Part shown: positions 49,181 through 57,757 of the stretch, piece after piece | How the letters are laid out: every line of letters begins with the position of its first letter | Numbering within the stretch: the stretch's first letter is position 1 | From: Symbiodinium natans | Taxonomy: Eukaryota > Sar > Dinophyceae > Suessiales > Symbiodiniaceae | DNA length: 64,000 bases | Assembly (NCBI GenBank): GCA_905221605.1 | Contig: CAJNDS010001891.1 | Coordinates: 168,501-232,500 of the forward strand | Reading direction: 5' to 3' | The notes under the pieces: model-generated | Database searches by the model: none | What the model saw: the letters and a program-made list of their open reading frames with translations, nothing else | Told to the model about the DNA's origin: nothing | Translations under genes and position numbers: made by a program

Positions 49181-49365
49181 TGGTTAGTAGGGAATGGGGG
49201 AATAAGGTACCCTATATCATCCCTTAAAGGGCATATATAGGGCCCTAAATAATCCTTTGAAGGTATATGTACAAGGCCCTATATCATCCCGTAAAGGGTA
49301 TAGATCGAGGTACCCTATATAACCCCTTAAAGGGCATATACAGGGCCGTAACTCCCTACTAACCA
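49181..49365. mobile_element. MITE family J
   Basis: Perfect 13-bp terminal inverted repeats TGGTTAGTAGGGA / TCCCTACTAACCA. Interior of three related ~55-bp segments (ACCCTATATCATCCCTTAAA, GGGCATATATAGGGCC). Only copy in the window. Confidence 0.85.
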
Positions 49366-49589
49366 ATAGAAAGTGTAAGGAAAAGACCTTGACACAGAAT
49401 GCGGATCCCAATCTAGTTGAAGATATCCAAATTTATGCCCGAAGTCTCAAACCCTAAGTCCTCAAACCAAAACCCTGAACCCTACACCCTAGTCCTCAAT
49501 CAATGGGTTAAGTTAACTCTCTCGGGTATAAACCCTAAACCCTAAACCCTAAAACCTAAACCCTAAACCCTAAACCCTAAACCCTAAAC

Positions 49590-49677
49590 CCCTAGGTCCC
49601 TAAAAGAGGGAAGATAAGGATGACACGGCGCCCTAAGCCCTCCCAGAACAATCTCTGCGGAGATCCCTGCATCTTTC
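49590..49677 (-). CDS. Candidate exon
   Basis: Minus strand: GCATGTTAG| acceptor, 88 bases (DAGISAEIVLGGLRA, PCHPYLPSF), then GGG|GTTTAGGG donor. CCCTAAA on the left, TTTAGGG on the right. Confidence 0.45.
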
Positions 49678-49683
49678 CTAACA

Positions 49684-49950
49684 TGCAGGGTTTAGGGTTT
49701 AGGGTTTAGGGTTTAGGGTTTAGGGTTTAGGGTTTAGGGTTTAGGGTTTAGGGTTTAGGGTTTAGGGTTAGTTTAGGGTTGAGGGCTTAACCCTTCAGGT
49801 TTAGGGTGAGACTTAGGGTTTAGGGCTAAGGGCTTTAGGTTTTGAGGTTTAGGGTTTAGGGCTTAGGGGTTTGAGGTTTAGGGCTTTAGGGTTTGAGGTT
49901 TAAGGTTCAGGGATGGCTTAGGGTTTAGGGTTTAGGGTTTAGGGCTCAGG
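49684..49950 (+). repeat. Long TTTAGGG array with degenerate tail
   Basis: About twelve perfect TTTAGGG units, then GAGGTTTAGGG and TTTGAGG variants. Confidence 0.9.
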
Positions 49951-50286
49951 TTTGAGGTTTTGGCTTTACGTTTCACGACGCCAAAAGCTATATAACAGGT
50001 AACAGGTAACACTAGAAAAGGATCCTGACACCTCAAACAACAAGATCCAATAGGGGATGCTTATCATGCATGATTTGCAACCTCTCTAAGCCCCACCCTG
50101 GGGCTGGGGCTAGGGTTTAGGGTTTAGGGTTTCTTTAGGGTTTAGGGTTTAGGGTTTAGGGTTTAGGGCTTAGGTCAAAGGATTCGATGGCTGTAGGGCC
50201 CGCTCTGCGTCGTAGGGTTCAGGGCTAATGGTCCAAACTTTTTAGGGAAACCTTAAACCCTAAACCTTAAATCCTAAAAACACCAC

Positions 50287-50366
50287 CGGCGCTGTTCAAA
50301 GCCCTGCACTTCACCAACATTGCCACCACGAGGCTTGGCCAGGAAGCGGATGAACTTTGGCACCAC
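50287..50366 (-). CDS. Candidate exon, strand uncertain
   Basis: Minus: CCCCTCTTAG| acceptor, 80 bases (PKFIRFLAKPRGGN, GEVQGFEQR), CCG|GTGGTG donor. Plus alternative: FKALHFTNIATTRLG, EADELWHHLRG. Confidence 0.45.
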
Positions 50367-50519
50367 CTAAGAGGGGTTTAGGGTTTAGGGCTTGGGGTTT
50401 GGGATTTGGGGCTTAGGGTTTAGAATTGCAAAGGCCCTACATTAAGCTAGGTGTGCCAATTCTCCCCTCCTACAAACTACTTGCCTCAAAAGTTTAGGGT
50501 TTAGGGTTGAGGGGGAGCA

Positions 50520-50594
50520 ATGAGTAGGGCCACAAGTATCCCAAGTAGGGTCATCACCTATAACCCTACCTATGGCTACCCATGAACCTCCAAG
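50520..50594. mobile_element. MITE family C, right part
   Basis: GGGCCACAAGTATCCC to GGCTACCCATGAACCTCCAAG; the left inverted end is absent and a TTTAGGG array sits there. Confidence 0.6.
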
Positions 50595-50599
50595 TAGTT

Positions 50600-51280
50600 C
50601 CCTAAGCCCTAAAAAGACCTAAGCACTAAGCCCTAAGCCCTGAGCCCTAAGCCCGAAACACTAAACCCTGAGCCCCCAACCCTAAGCCCTCAGCCCTGAA
50701 CCCTAAACCCTAAGCCCTAAGCCCTAAACCCCTAAACCCTGAGCCCTAACCCGACAACCCAAAAGCCTAAACCCTATAAACCCTAAAGCCTAAAGTGGGC
50801 TTTTTCGGTGCATCTACTGAGCCCTAAGCCCTATAAACCCTATAAACCCTATAAACCCTATAAGCCCTATAAGCCCTATAAACCCTATAAACCCTATAAA
50901 CCCTATAAACCCTAAACCCTCTAAGCCCTCTAAACCCTCTAAACCCTCTAAACCCCATAAACCCTATAAACCCCTGTAAACCCTAGAAACCCTAAAAAAC
51001 CCTATAAACCCTAAAAATACCCTATAAACCCCATACACCTTATAAACCCTAAAGCTTCTAAACCCTAAACCCTAAACCCTCTAAACCCTCTAAACCCTGT
51101 AAACCCTAAAAACCCTATAAACCCTATAAACCCAATAAACCCCATAAACCCTAAAAACCCTTTAAACCCTATAAACCCCATAAACCCTACAAACCCTAAC
51201 AAAAACCATCTAAACCCTCTAAACCCTGTAAACCCTAAAACCCCATAAACCCTGAACCCTAAACCCTAAACCCTAAAGTG
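50600..51280 (+). repeat. Long mosaic of CCCTAAG, CCCTATAAA and CCCTCTAAA units
   Basis: The largest telomere-like tract (~680 bp). Sub-blocks are homogeneous: CCCTAAG (to 50740), CCCTATAAA (50815-50915), CCCTCTAAA (50915-50960), then mixed. A 40-bp unique insert lies near 50790. Confidence 0.9.
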
Positions 51281-51281
51281 C

Positions 51282-51367
51282 TTAGGCCGCCGCCGAGGAC
51301 TTCAACGGCTTGACCATGTCGATGATCTTGTCGGCGCGCTGCACTTCCGTGAGGTTGAAGTCCTTGG
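51282..51367 (-). CDS. Candidate terminal exon
   Basis: Minus strand: AACCCTAAG| acceptor formed by the array, then KDFNLTEVQRADKII, DMVKPLKSSAAA and TAA. Amphipathic helix; the stop is followed by CACTTTAGGG. Could end a protein. Confidence 0.55.
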
Positions 51368-51625
51368 CTTAGGGTTTAGGGTTGAGGGTTTAGGGTTTAG
51401 GGTTTAGGGTTTAGGGTTTAGGGTTCAGGAAAATATGCTTAGAAACTAAAGTATTAAGTTCAAAGGATAGAATAGTTCAAAATGGAATAATAAGGGTTTA
51501 GGGTTCCGGGTCCTGGTTTTGGATTTCGGGCTCAGGGTTCAGGGCTCGGGTGTAGGGTTCAGGGCTTAAGGTTTCGGGTTTAGGGTTTCGGGTTTCAGGG
51601 TTTAAGATATCGGGTTTAAGGGCTA

Positions 51626-51737
51626 CTAGGTTCATGGGTAGTGCTACGTACGTCGGGTTATGAGTATGGTAGTGATACTTATAACCCTATTCCGGGTACT
51701 TAGAATCCCTACCTGTGACTAGCCATGAACCTCGAAG
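51626..51737. mobile_element. MITE family C, copy 4
   Basis: CTAGGTTCATGGGTAGTG and GACTAGCCATGAACCTCGAAG inverted ends. Confidence 0.75.
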
Positions 51738-51823
51738 GAAACTCCAATGTAAGGTTCAGGGAGTTGGGAGTCAAAAGGACGCGACTTCAACCAAACCCTT
51801 GGCCCTAAGCAAACCCTAAACTA

Positions 51824-52005
51824 GGGATGCCCCCTCTTATACTAACAGTCCTTAGTAAAGATTATAGTCCCTTGAAGCCTAAACAATACGGCATCGTCGC
51901 CTTCAAGCTTAGAAGAAGGCATGCCAAAACAGAAGGAAGCGCTCCTACTTAGTTCCCCCGATTATAATCCCTAATAAGCACTGTTAGCATAAGGGGGAGC
52001 ATCCC
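51824..52005. mobile_element. MITE family E, copy 3 (longest)
   Basis: GGGATGCCCCCTCTTATACT, AACAGTCCTTA left; TAAGCACTGTTAGCATAAGG, GGGAGCATCCC right. About 30-bp terminal repeats. Interior includes unique sequence (CATGCCAAAACAGAAGG). Confidence 0.8.
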
Positions 52006-52115
52006 AACCCAAAACCAAAAACCTCCAAAGCAGATCCACGATTTAGATCTGCACCCTAACCCCTAACTAACCCCTAGCGCCTAACCCCCAACCCCTAACC
52101 CCTAAACCCTAAAAC

Positions 52116-52162
52116 CCTCGCCCGGTGACGTTCTGGACCAAGCTCAGCTCCTCGAAAATGGC
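52116..52162 (-). CDS. Candidate short exon
   Basis: Minus strand: TGGACCAAAG| acceptor, AIFEELSLVQNVTGR, CGAGG|GTTTTAGGG donor. Plus alternative: TFWTKLSSSKMAFGP. Confidence 0.45.
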
Positions 52163-52304
52163 CTTTGGTCCAGAGGTTGGAGGCAAGGATTCTACTGATT
52201 CTTAGGGATTCTGGCGATTTTTCCGGTTTAGGGTTTGGGTTTAGGGTTTAGGGAGAGTTCCTTTCGGGCTTGTCGGGTTGTAGGGGGTTGGAGGAGTTCT
52301 TTAG

Positions 52305-52403
52305 GGCTTGACAGCGACGACAACGGGCTCCGCGGACAGCGGAGTTACACCCAAAGAGCTCAGCAGCTTATGATGAAGGAGTATCTGTTAACCTACGTCA
52401 ATG
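52305..52403 (+). CDS. Candidate exon
   Basis: GTTCTTTAG| acceptor, 99 bases (LDSDDNGLRGQRSYT, AQQLMMKEYLLTYVN), AATG|GTTTGT donor. Minus alternative is weaker (LLSSLGVTPLSAEPV). Confidence 0.45.
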
Positions 52404-52441
52404 GTTTGTTCACCCTAAACCCTAAACCCAAAACCCTAAAC

Positions 52442-52521
52442 CCTGAGAGCCCGGCCTCATCCTCGTAGAAGGCCTTGATCTTCAGAATGTCTCCCATCAC
52501 GGCCGCGTCCTTACCGAGGCA
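52442..52521 (-). CDS. Candidate exon with array-derived splice sites
   Basis: Minus strand: AAACCCTAG| acceptor (last array unit), CLGKDAAVMGDILKI, KAFYEDEAGLS, CAGG|GTTTAGGG donor (first unit of the next array). Both splice sites are made by telomere repeats. Residue pattern is convincing. Confidence 0.6.
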
Positions 52522-52522
52522 C

Positions 52523-52765
52523 TAGGGTTTAGGGTTTAGGGTTGATAGGGTTTAGGGTCCCTTCTTTTAGGGTTTAGGGTTGATAGGGTTTAGGGTCAAA
52601 GTCACCCATTCTTTTAGGGTTTAGGGTTTAGGGCTGATAGGGTTTAGGGTCAAAGTCACCCATGTTTTTTAGGGTTTAGGGTTTAGGGTTTAGGGCTGAT
52701 AGGGTTTAGGGTCAAAATTCACCCCTTCTTTTTAGGGTTTAGGGTTTAAGGTTTAAGGTTTGCCC
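52523..52765 (+). repeat. Tandem ~55-75-bp unit carrying telomere repeats
   Basis: Units of TTTTAGGGTTTAGGG..TGATAGGGTTTAGGGTC plus AAAGTCACCCATTC; four copies that gain TTTAGGG units progressively. Confidence 0.85.
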
Positions 52766-52796
52766 TCAACTTTGAAGCTTCTGCAATGCTCTCTAC

Positions 52797-52911
52797 AACT
52801 ACTATTTGCTTGAGACCCCCCTCCCAAACATGAAAGATATTCATCCCTATATGGCCCTGATCAGGAAGATCGTGTTCTTGGTTTTTTGGGTGGCTCTTGA
52901 GCGAGTAGTAG
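52797..52911. mobile_element. MITE family G, copy 2
   Basis: AACTACTATTTGCTTGAGAC left; GGCTCTTGAGCGAGTAGTAG right. Core AACATGAAAGATATTC. Confidence 0.7.
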
Positions 52912-52967
52912 ATAACGGCCATGATACACAAAGCAACGGTATAACCTGATGAATATAACCTTGAACC

Positions 52968-53068
52968 CTAAACCCTAAACCCTAAACCCTAAACCCTAAA
53001 CCCTAAACCCTAAACCCTAAACCCTAAACCCTAAACCCTAAACCCTAAACCCTAAACCCTAAACCCTA
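52968..53068 (+). repeat. Long pure CCCTAAA array
   Basis: About fourteen uninterrupted CCCTAAA units, one of the purest arrays. Confidence 0.95.
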
Positions 53069-53163
53069 GTCGGTTGGTTATCTGCGTGTGGAGCTTCAAA
53101 AGGGTGTTAGGAATTGAGCCCTCGAAGACCGAACAACAAATCCTTTGCGTCTCTATACTACAC

Positions 53164-53309
53164 TAAGTTCATGGGTAGTTATAGGTGGGGTTTTCTAGGG
53201 TTTAGGGTTTAGGGTTTAGGGTTTAGGGTTTAGGGTTAGTACCTTAAACAGGGCTATATGTATAGATAAATCTTTTAACCCCTACGTACTTGTTACAACC
53301 CATGAACCC
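53164..53309. mobile_element. MITE family C, copy interrupted by a telomere array
   Basis: AAGTTCATGGGTAGTTATAG left and TACAACCCATGAACC right are the family C ends; 53195-53238 between them is a TTTAGGG array, absent from other copies. Confidence 0.75.
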
Positions 53310-53495
53310 TAGACCCTACTTGGCTGCACTCAGGAGGGTAGCTATAAATTAAACTTTTAGCTGCCTTAATAAGAAACCCAATCAACCCAAAAAAGGTAAG
53401 GATCTAAAGTTACAGTAAAGTACCACAAAGCCTAAACCCTAAACCCTAAACCCTAAACTCTACTTGTTACTACCCATTGCCATGAACTCCTGAAC

Positions 53496-53577
53496 CTCCA
53501 AGTGCCCTGGATCTGTCCTCCTTCTTGGCCATGCCCGCTTCTCGGAGCGCCTTGCCCAATGCCGAGTTGAGGACGCC
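53496..53577 (-). CDS. Candidate exon abutting a MITE C end
   Basis: Minus strand: GGTTTTAG| acceptor in the array, GVLNSALGKALREAG, MAKKEDRSRALG, CTTGGAG|GTTCAG donor in the MITE terminal repeat. Strong helical, charged pattern. Confidence 0.55.
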
Positions 53578-53716
53578 CTAAAACCCTAAACCCTAAACCC
53601 CAAACCCTGAACCCCAAACCCTAAACCCTAAACCCCAAACCCTAAACCCCAAACCCTAAACCCTACACCCCAAACCCTAAACCCCAAACCCTAAACCCCA
53701 AACCCCAAACCCTAAA
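53575..53716 (+). repeat. CCCTAAA/CCCCAAA array
   Basis: CCCTAAA and CCCCAAA units alternate; it joins a MITE A right-end fragment (ATATTCCTTCATTCAGGGG) at 53720. Confidence 0.9.
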
Positions 53717-53732
53717 CGCTATATTCCTTCAT

Positions 53733-53986
53733 TCAGGGGTCTTGGGGCTCTCTTTGCGGAAGATGATCGGAGCCCTGTCCTTGGCGTAGGACACGGCCCG
53801 AAACCCTAGACCCTAACTAAACAGGCCGTAAACCCTAAACCCTAAACCCTAAACCCGAAACCCTAAACCCTAAACCCTAAAAAAACTCCGTCCTTGGCGT
53901 AGGACACAGCCGGGCCAAATGGCTTCAGGTAGGAGCCGTCCGCGTGGCGCTGGGTGAGGCTTCGCTGCTGGGCTGCCTCCCCGAGT
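53733..53986 (-). CDS. Coding sequence split by a telomere array with duplicated flanks
   Basis: Minus strand: ACCCCAG| acceptor at 53986, GEAAQQRSLTQRHADG, SYLKPFGPAVSYAKD. After the array the same AVSYAKD coding string restarts (53798) and continues RAPIIFRKESPKTPE to TGA at 53733. The 22-bp duplicate (GTCCTTGGCGTAGGACAC, then RGCC) occurs at 53777-53798 and 53890-53911, 113 bp apart. Removing one copy plus the array, for example at AAG|GA..AAG|GA, restores one continuous frame. No family recognised. Confidence 0.65.
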
Positions 53987-53989
53987 CTG

Positions 53990-54302
53990 GGGTTGAGGGT
54001 TTGAGGGTTTGAGGGTTTGAGGGGTTGAGGGTTTGAGGGGTTGAGGGGTTTAGGGGTTTAGGGGTTTAGGGGTTTGGGGTTTAGGGGTTTGAGGGGTTTA
54101 GGGTTTGGGGGTTTAGGGGTTTAGGGGCTTAGGGGCTTAGGGGCTTAGGGGTTTAGGGGTTTAGGGGTTTAGGGGTTTAGGGGTTTAGGGGTTTAGGGGT
54201 TTAGGGGTTTAGGGGTTTAGGTATTTAGGGGTTTAGGGGTTTTGGGGCTTAGGGGCTCAGGGGTTTGGGGGTGTAGGGGTTTAGGGGTTTAGGGGTGTTC
54301 GT
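53990..54302 (+). repeat. TTTAGGGG (8-mer) array
   Basis: Over thirty units, first TTTGAGGG, then TTTAGGGG. The longest 8-mer block in the window. Confidence 0.9.
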
Positions 54303-54442
54303 TCGAAACTCTGAGCGCTAGAAACCCCGAATCCGAGAACCTTAGGCGCCTTATAGAAGCCACAAGTGGTAGGGTTCAGTGGTAGGGTTCAGGGTTATGT
54401 TGGGGTTGCCTCTCCAATCTATGGCTGACTCCCCTTTTAAAC

Positions 54443-54739
54443 TTACATAAACTCCTCCCTATTAAAACCACGCAAAACCGTGGGCCGGGTAAACACGGCG
54501 AAAACCAGCTTCGACGGTTCTGGAGGGGGGGGGGGCCCGCACGCTAAAAGCGGGCACAACGTTAAACCATCAATCCTTTAAACCCTAAACCCTCAACCCA
54601 TTAAACCCTAAACCCTAAACCCTAAACCCCCCACTCCAACGGCCTCGCCCGTCTGCGCGGAGCGCCCGAACCCCGAGGAGAGGGAGGGAGTGAAGGCCAT
54701 CTTCCCCATGAAGCACATCACCGCCACAGCCAGCACTGC
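54443..54739 (-). CDS. Two phase-matched exons around an ITR/poly-C intron
   Basis: Exon 1 54739-54628 (CCCACTCCAG| acceptor; AVLAVAVMCFMGKMA, FTPSLSSGFGRSAQTG; GGGG|GTTTAGGG donor). Exon 2 54519-54443 (CCCCCTCCAG| acceptor; PSKLVFAVFTRPTVL, RGFNREEFM, TAA). One base plus two joins in frame (GAA at the junction). The intron (54520-54627, 108 nt) starts with TTTAGGG units and ends with a C10-12 run and CAG. Exon 1 starts with a hydrophobic stretch that could be a membrane or targeting segment. Plus strand of exon 1 is also open (NPEEREGVKAIFPMK), which lowers confidence. Confidence 0.55.
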
Positions 54740-54769
54740 CTGGAGTGGGAACTCCGGGGGCATTTTTTT

Positions 54770-54860
54770 GGGTTTAGGGTTTAGGGTTTGGGGTTTGGAG
54801 TTTGGGGTTTGGGATTTGGGGTTTGGGGTTTGGGGTTTAGGGTTTGGGGTTTAGGTCGTT
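54770..54860 (+). repeat. TTTGGGG/TTTAGGG array
   Basis: TTTGGGG-rich telomere-like array, followed by T13 and G13 homopolymers (54889-54920). Confidence 0.9.
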
Positions 54861-55035
54861 GGGTGATTTTGGCGGTCTTGGTGGAACTTTTTTTTTTTTC
54901 TTTTTTGGGGGGGGGGGGGGTGGATCTTGGGTTTGGGAGGTTTTGGGGTGCTTCGGGTTTGCTATGCAAGGGCACTGCGGGTTGTGTGAGCGTCATAAAG
55001 AGCATACCGGGTATTCAGGAAACTGCCTACCTGAA

Positions 55036-55200
55036 TGGGCCTAAAATCTGTTCACCACCCCGCCGCCGCAACCCCCCACATAGTAGGATTCCCTCATATT
55101 AAGGACCCCAAGAAACTACCCCTAATTTCGGAAACCCCCATATTGGCCTTATGAGGAAGAATGTTTGTATTTTCTTGGGGGGTCCAACCCTAAACCCTAT
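55036..55200. mobile_element. Probable foldback remnant
   Basis: ATTAAGGACCCCAAGAAA and TTTCTTGGGGGGTCC are inverted; CCCCCATATTGG/ATGAGG segments resemble MITE G interiors. Family unclear. Confidence 0.45.
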
Positions 55201-55314
55201 ACCCAAGACCCTAAACCCATGAACTTGTGGGAGGGGCTTAAGGATGTTTGGGTTTCGAGTTTTGGGGTGGGACTATGTTAGGGGTCTCTATTTTCCGTAA
55301 ACCCCATCATCTAG

Positions 55315-55373
55315 GACCCTAAACCCTAAACCCTAAACCCTAAACCCTAAAACCCTAAACCCTAAACCCTAAG
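55315..55373 (+). repeat. CCCTAAA array
   Basis: Seven to eight units, ending CCCTAAGCCTAG just before the exon at 55379. Confidence 0.9.
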
Positions 55374-55378
55374 CCTAG

Positions 55379-55496
55379 GAATTATGCCGAAGGGACCACT
55401 CCCATGGTGCGTGCCATTGCGTCTGCTCGAAGGAATGAAATCTACAGCGATTTGGTTGCCTGGAAGCAATACGAGCTGAGACTCCTTGAGCAATAG
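55379..55496 (+). CDS. Candidate terminal exon, well supported
   Basis: TAAGCCTAG| acceptor at the array edge, then NYAEGTTPMVRAIASA, RRNEIYSDLVAWKQY, ELRLLEQ and TAG. A long helical C-terminal segment. Minus-strand alternative (ESQLVLLPGNQIAVD) is also open. No family recognised. Confidence 0.55.
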
Positions 55497-55644
55497 CGGC
55501 TGTGGTTTAGGGTAGCACAAGGAAACTTGAAGCCAACCCTCAACCCTCAACCCTCAATCCTAAACCCTAAACCCTAAACCCTAAACCCTCAATCCTAAAC
55601 TAGGAGCCCGAAACCCCCGAATCTCAGAATAAGAGGTTTCACCA

Positions 55645-55735
55645 CCCTAAACCCTAAACCCTAAACCCTAAACCCTAAACCCTAAACCCTAAACCCTAAA
55701 CCCTAAACCCTAAACCCTAAACCCTAAACCCCACA
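55645..55735 (+). repeat. Pure CCCTAAA array
   Basis: About twelve uninterrupted units. Confidence 0.95.
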
Positions 55736-55955
55736 ACTAGCCCACCGAAGCAAGGTGCGACTCTGGGGTTGAAGGTAAACCGAAGCGTTAGGACCGACTC
55801 AAAGAGACATCCCTATCCCTAGTCGCCCTAAACCCCCTACGCCCTAAACCCCCTACGCCCTAAACCCCAAACCCCAAACCCCAAACCCTAAACCCTAAAC
55901 CCTAAACCCTAAACCCTACCCCGAAACCCTAAACCACCCCGGCCAGCTTAGTTGA

Positions 55956-56023
55956 CTAGGCTCGCTTGATGCCAAAAAGATCCTCAGCAGCCCGATAAGC
56001 GGACATTTCCCGGCAGTTTAGGG
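55956..56023 (-). CDS. Candidate terminal exon
   Basis: Minus strand: AACCCTAAG| acceptor; the frame starts inside the last telomere unit (LNC) and reads REMSAYRAAEDLFGIKRA then TAG. Good helical pattern. GTCAAC two bases before the end of the frame could be a donor instead. Confidence 0.5.
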
Positions 56024-56028
56024 CTTAG

Positions 56029-56178
56029 GGTTTCGGGTACCCAGCTGAAATTGAGGAGCCCGACATGTACCACGATGATTGGAGCTTGGGTGGGGGGGGC
56101 TTGTTATCACGGCATGTAGACCCTGAGCAGGTCACGAATCTCTCTCTCAGACTTAAAAACCCCGCGTGGCAAACATAA
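56029..56178 (+). CDS. Candidate terminal exon, acidic
   Basis: GGGCTTAG| acceptor, 49 codons and TAA: PAEIEEPDMYHDDWSL, then a glycine run, then DPEQVTNLSLRLKNP. The glycine run coincides with a G8 tract, so a frame error is possible. Overlaps nothing on minus except the array at its 5' edge. Confidence 0.5.
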   Translation, partial: GFGYPAEIEEPDMYHDDWSLGGGGLLSRHVDPEQVTNLSLRLKNPAWQT

Positions 56179-56321
56179 AGTCCCTAACCCGGCAAACCCT
56201 AAACCCTAAACTCCCCAACCCGAGGCCTCAAACCGAGAAAGCCCTCAAGTCTAACCCTAAACCCTAAACACTAAACCCTAAACCTTAAACCCGAAACCCT
56301 AAACCCTAAACCCTAAACGAC

Positions 56322-56407
56322 CCTGCTGGCTGAGTTCAGGGCATCGCCCAGATGCATGCATCTCATCTCATCGGCGCCGAGCGATGCGACCAGGGCATCC
56401 TCGCACA
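56322..56407 (-). CDS. Candidate exon, well supported
   Basis: Minus strand: TACATGAAAG| acceptor, CEDALVASLGADEMRC, MHLGDALNSASR, CAGG|GTCGTTTAGG donor. The plus strand reads poorly. CCCTAAA left, TTTAGGG right. Confidence 0.6.
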
Positions 56408-56417
56408 CTTTCATGTA

Positions 56418-56578
56418 GGGTTTAGGGTTTAGGGTTTAGGGTTTAGGGTTTAGGGTTTAGGGTTTAGGGTTTAGGGTTTAGGGTTTAGGGTTTAGGGTTT
56501 AAGGTTTAGGGTTTAGGGTTTAGGGTTTAGGGTTTAGGGTTTAAGGTTTAGGGTTTAGGGTTTAGGGTTGAGGCTTTG
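56418..56578 (+). repeat. Longest pure TTTAGGG array
   Basis: About 22 units with only two TTTAAGG variants. Confidence 0.95.
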
Positions 56579-56897
56579 CTGCCTTGAACTGCCATCCCTC
56601 ATAAGGGACCTTAGGGGCTCTTTATGGGGTTATTTCGGGGCTACTTAGGTATGCAGGAAGTATATAAGGTCATTCTATATACCCTAGACCCTGAACCCTA
56701 AACCCTAATAAGGGTCCCTGCTGGGGCTCCCAGCTTATACCCCTTGATATATTATCAAGTGACGGCTCGCCCCTTACACGAGACGCCATGAAGCCCTAAG
56801 AACACACCCTTCGGCAAACCCTAAACAGCAGCAATGGCTTTGGGCTTTGGGGTTTGGGGTTACGCTAAACCCTAAACCCTAAACCCTAAACCCTTAG

Positions 56898-56967
56898 GGT
56901 TCTACACCGATCTGAACAGCCTGTGCCGCTTCCACTTCGGCGCTTTCCACGCTCCTCGGCAGCAAAG
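56898..56967 (+). CDS. Candidate exon, well supported
   Basis: AACCCTTAG| acceptor, FYTDLNSLCRFHFGA, FHAPRQQ, CAAAG|GTTTAGG donor. Aromatic-rich and natural. The donor is a telomere-like unit. No family recognised. Confidence 0.6.
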
Positions 56968-56969
56968 GT

Positions 56970-57345
56970 TTAGGACTTAGGGTGATTTGGAGGGTGTACC
57001 TTCCAAAACCTACTTTTTGGCAGGTTACCTAGATAGCCTACATAGAATGGAGGCCGGTAGGGGTTAGGGTTTAAGGCAACAATGGCGCTAAGCACAGAGG
57101 CATCACGAACGAAGAAGGCAAACAGTAGGGGACGACCCATCCATGACGCATATAATACTATGGCCATGAGTAACTCAGGAAAACGGGGGGTTTTTTTGGT
57201 TTAACGGGGTTGATAAGGGAACCTAAGCGCCCCCCAAAAAGGGAGACTCTGGGTCCTAGAATATGTTCCATTGGAAAATGTGCGTTTCTTCTCTTCTCTC
57301 TCCCTAAACCCTTTCCAAACCCTAAACCCTAAACCCTAAATTTCG
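56970..57345. other. Island open on both strands and spacer
   Basis: 57070-57180 reads MALSTEASRTKKANS on plus and AIVLYASWMGRPLLF on minus. T7/G6 homopolymers near 57190. No gene fixed. Confidence 0.4.
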
Positions 57346-57349
57346 GTCC

Positions 57350-57440
57350 GCCCTTCCCCCCCCCCCCCCCCCCCCCCCGAACCTCGAACCTTTCAGACGC
57401 CGCCAAGCAGACCTGGTTTAGGGTTTAGGGTTTAAGGTTA
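57350..57440 (+). other. Poly-C tract, acceptor and possible micro-exon
   Basis: C22 (57357-57378), then CGAACCTTTCAG| and 19 bases (AAKQTW in one frame) before GG|GTTTAGGG-type donor. Too small to call as an exon but shows the poly-C/AG/TTTAGGG order. Confidence 0.35.
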
Positions 57441-57556
57441 AGGGAACACGCATTTTGGCTAGTGTAAGCTTTGAACATGCAGGGATAATGAGGAGACAAC
57501 ATCAGTAATCGCTTAGGAGACAACAGAGGTAGTGGCTTAGGATCCTGCCTTAACAA

Positions 57557-57642
57557 TACTCCCCTTAGAACCTCAAAAAATATTTTAAATATCCTCTTGG
57601 GCTTTATATTTTAAAAAAACTAAAGAATAATTCCCAAGGGGG
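57557..57642. mobile_element. MITE family D, copy 3
   Basis: TACTCCCCTTAGAACC left, AATTCCCAAGGGGG right, core AATATCCTCTTGG. Confidence 0.75.
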
Positions 57643-57671
57643 ATCCTGCATTGAAGTCCTGACACCTCCAG

Positions 57672-57757
57672 CCCAAGGCACATGATCGGCTTTGAGAGCT
57701 GGACGGGGGACATGGCAGCTTTGAAGAAGGGGCGCGCAGCCTTCACGGGGGCTGGTG
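57672..57757 (+). CDS. Candidate exon, well supported
   Basis: TGACACCTCCAG| acceptor, RHMIGFESWTGDMAA, LKKGRAAFTGAG, GGTG|GTAGGG donor. It lies between MITE D and a telomere array. No family recognised. Confidence 0.6.

Noticed and set aside
54781-55102. Plus frames starting VWGLGFGVWGLGF-like and minus frames with LNPKPQTLNPKP
   Set aside because: These peptides are translations of TTTGGGG/TTTAGGG units. LNPKP and GFRV tails recur wherever a frame runs into an array.
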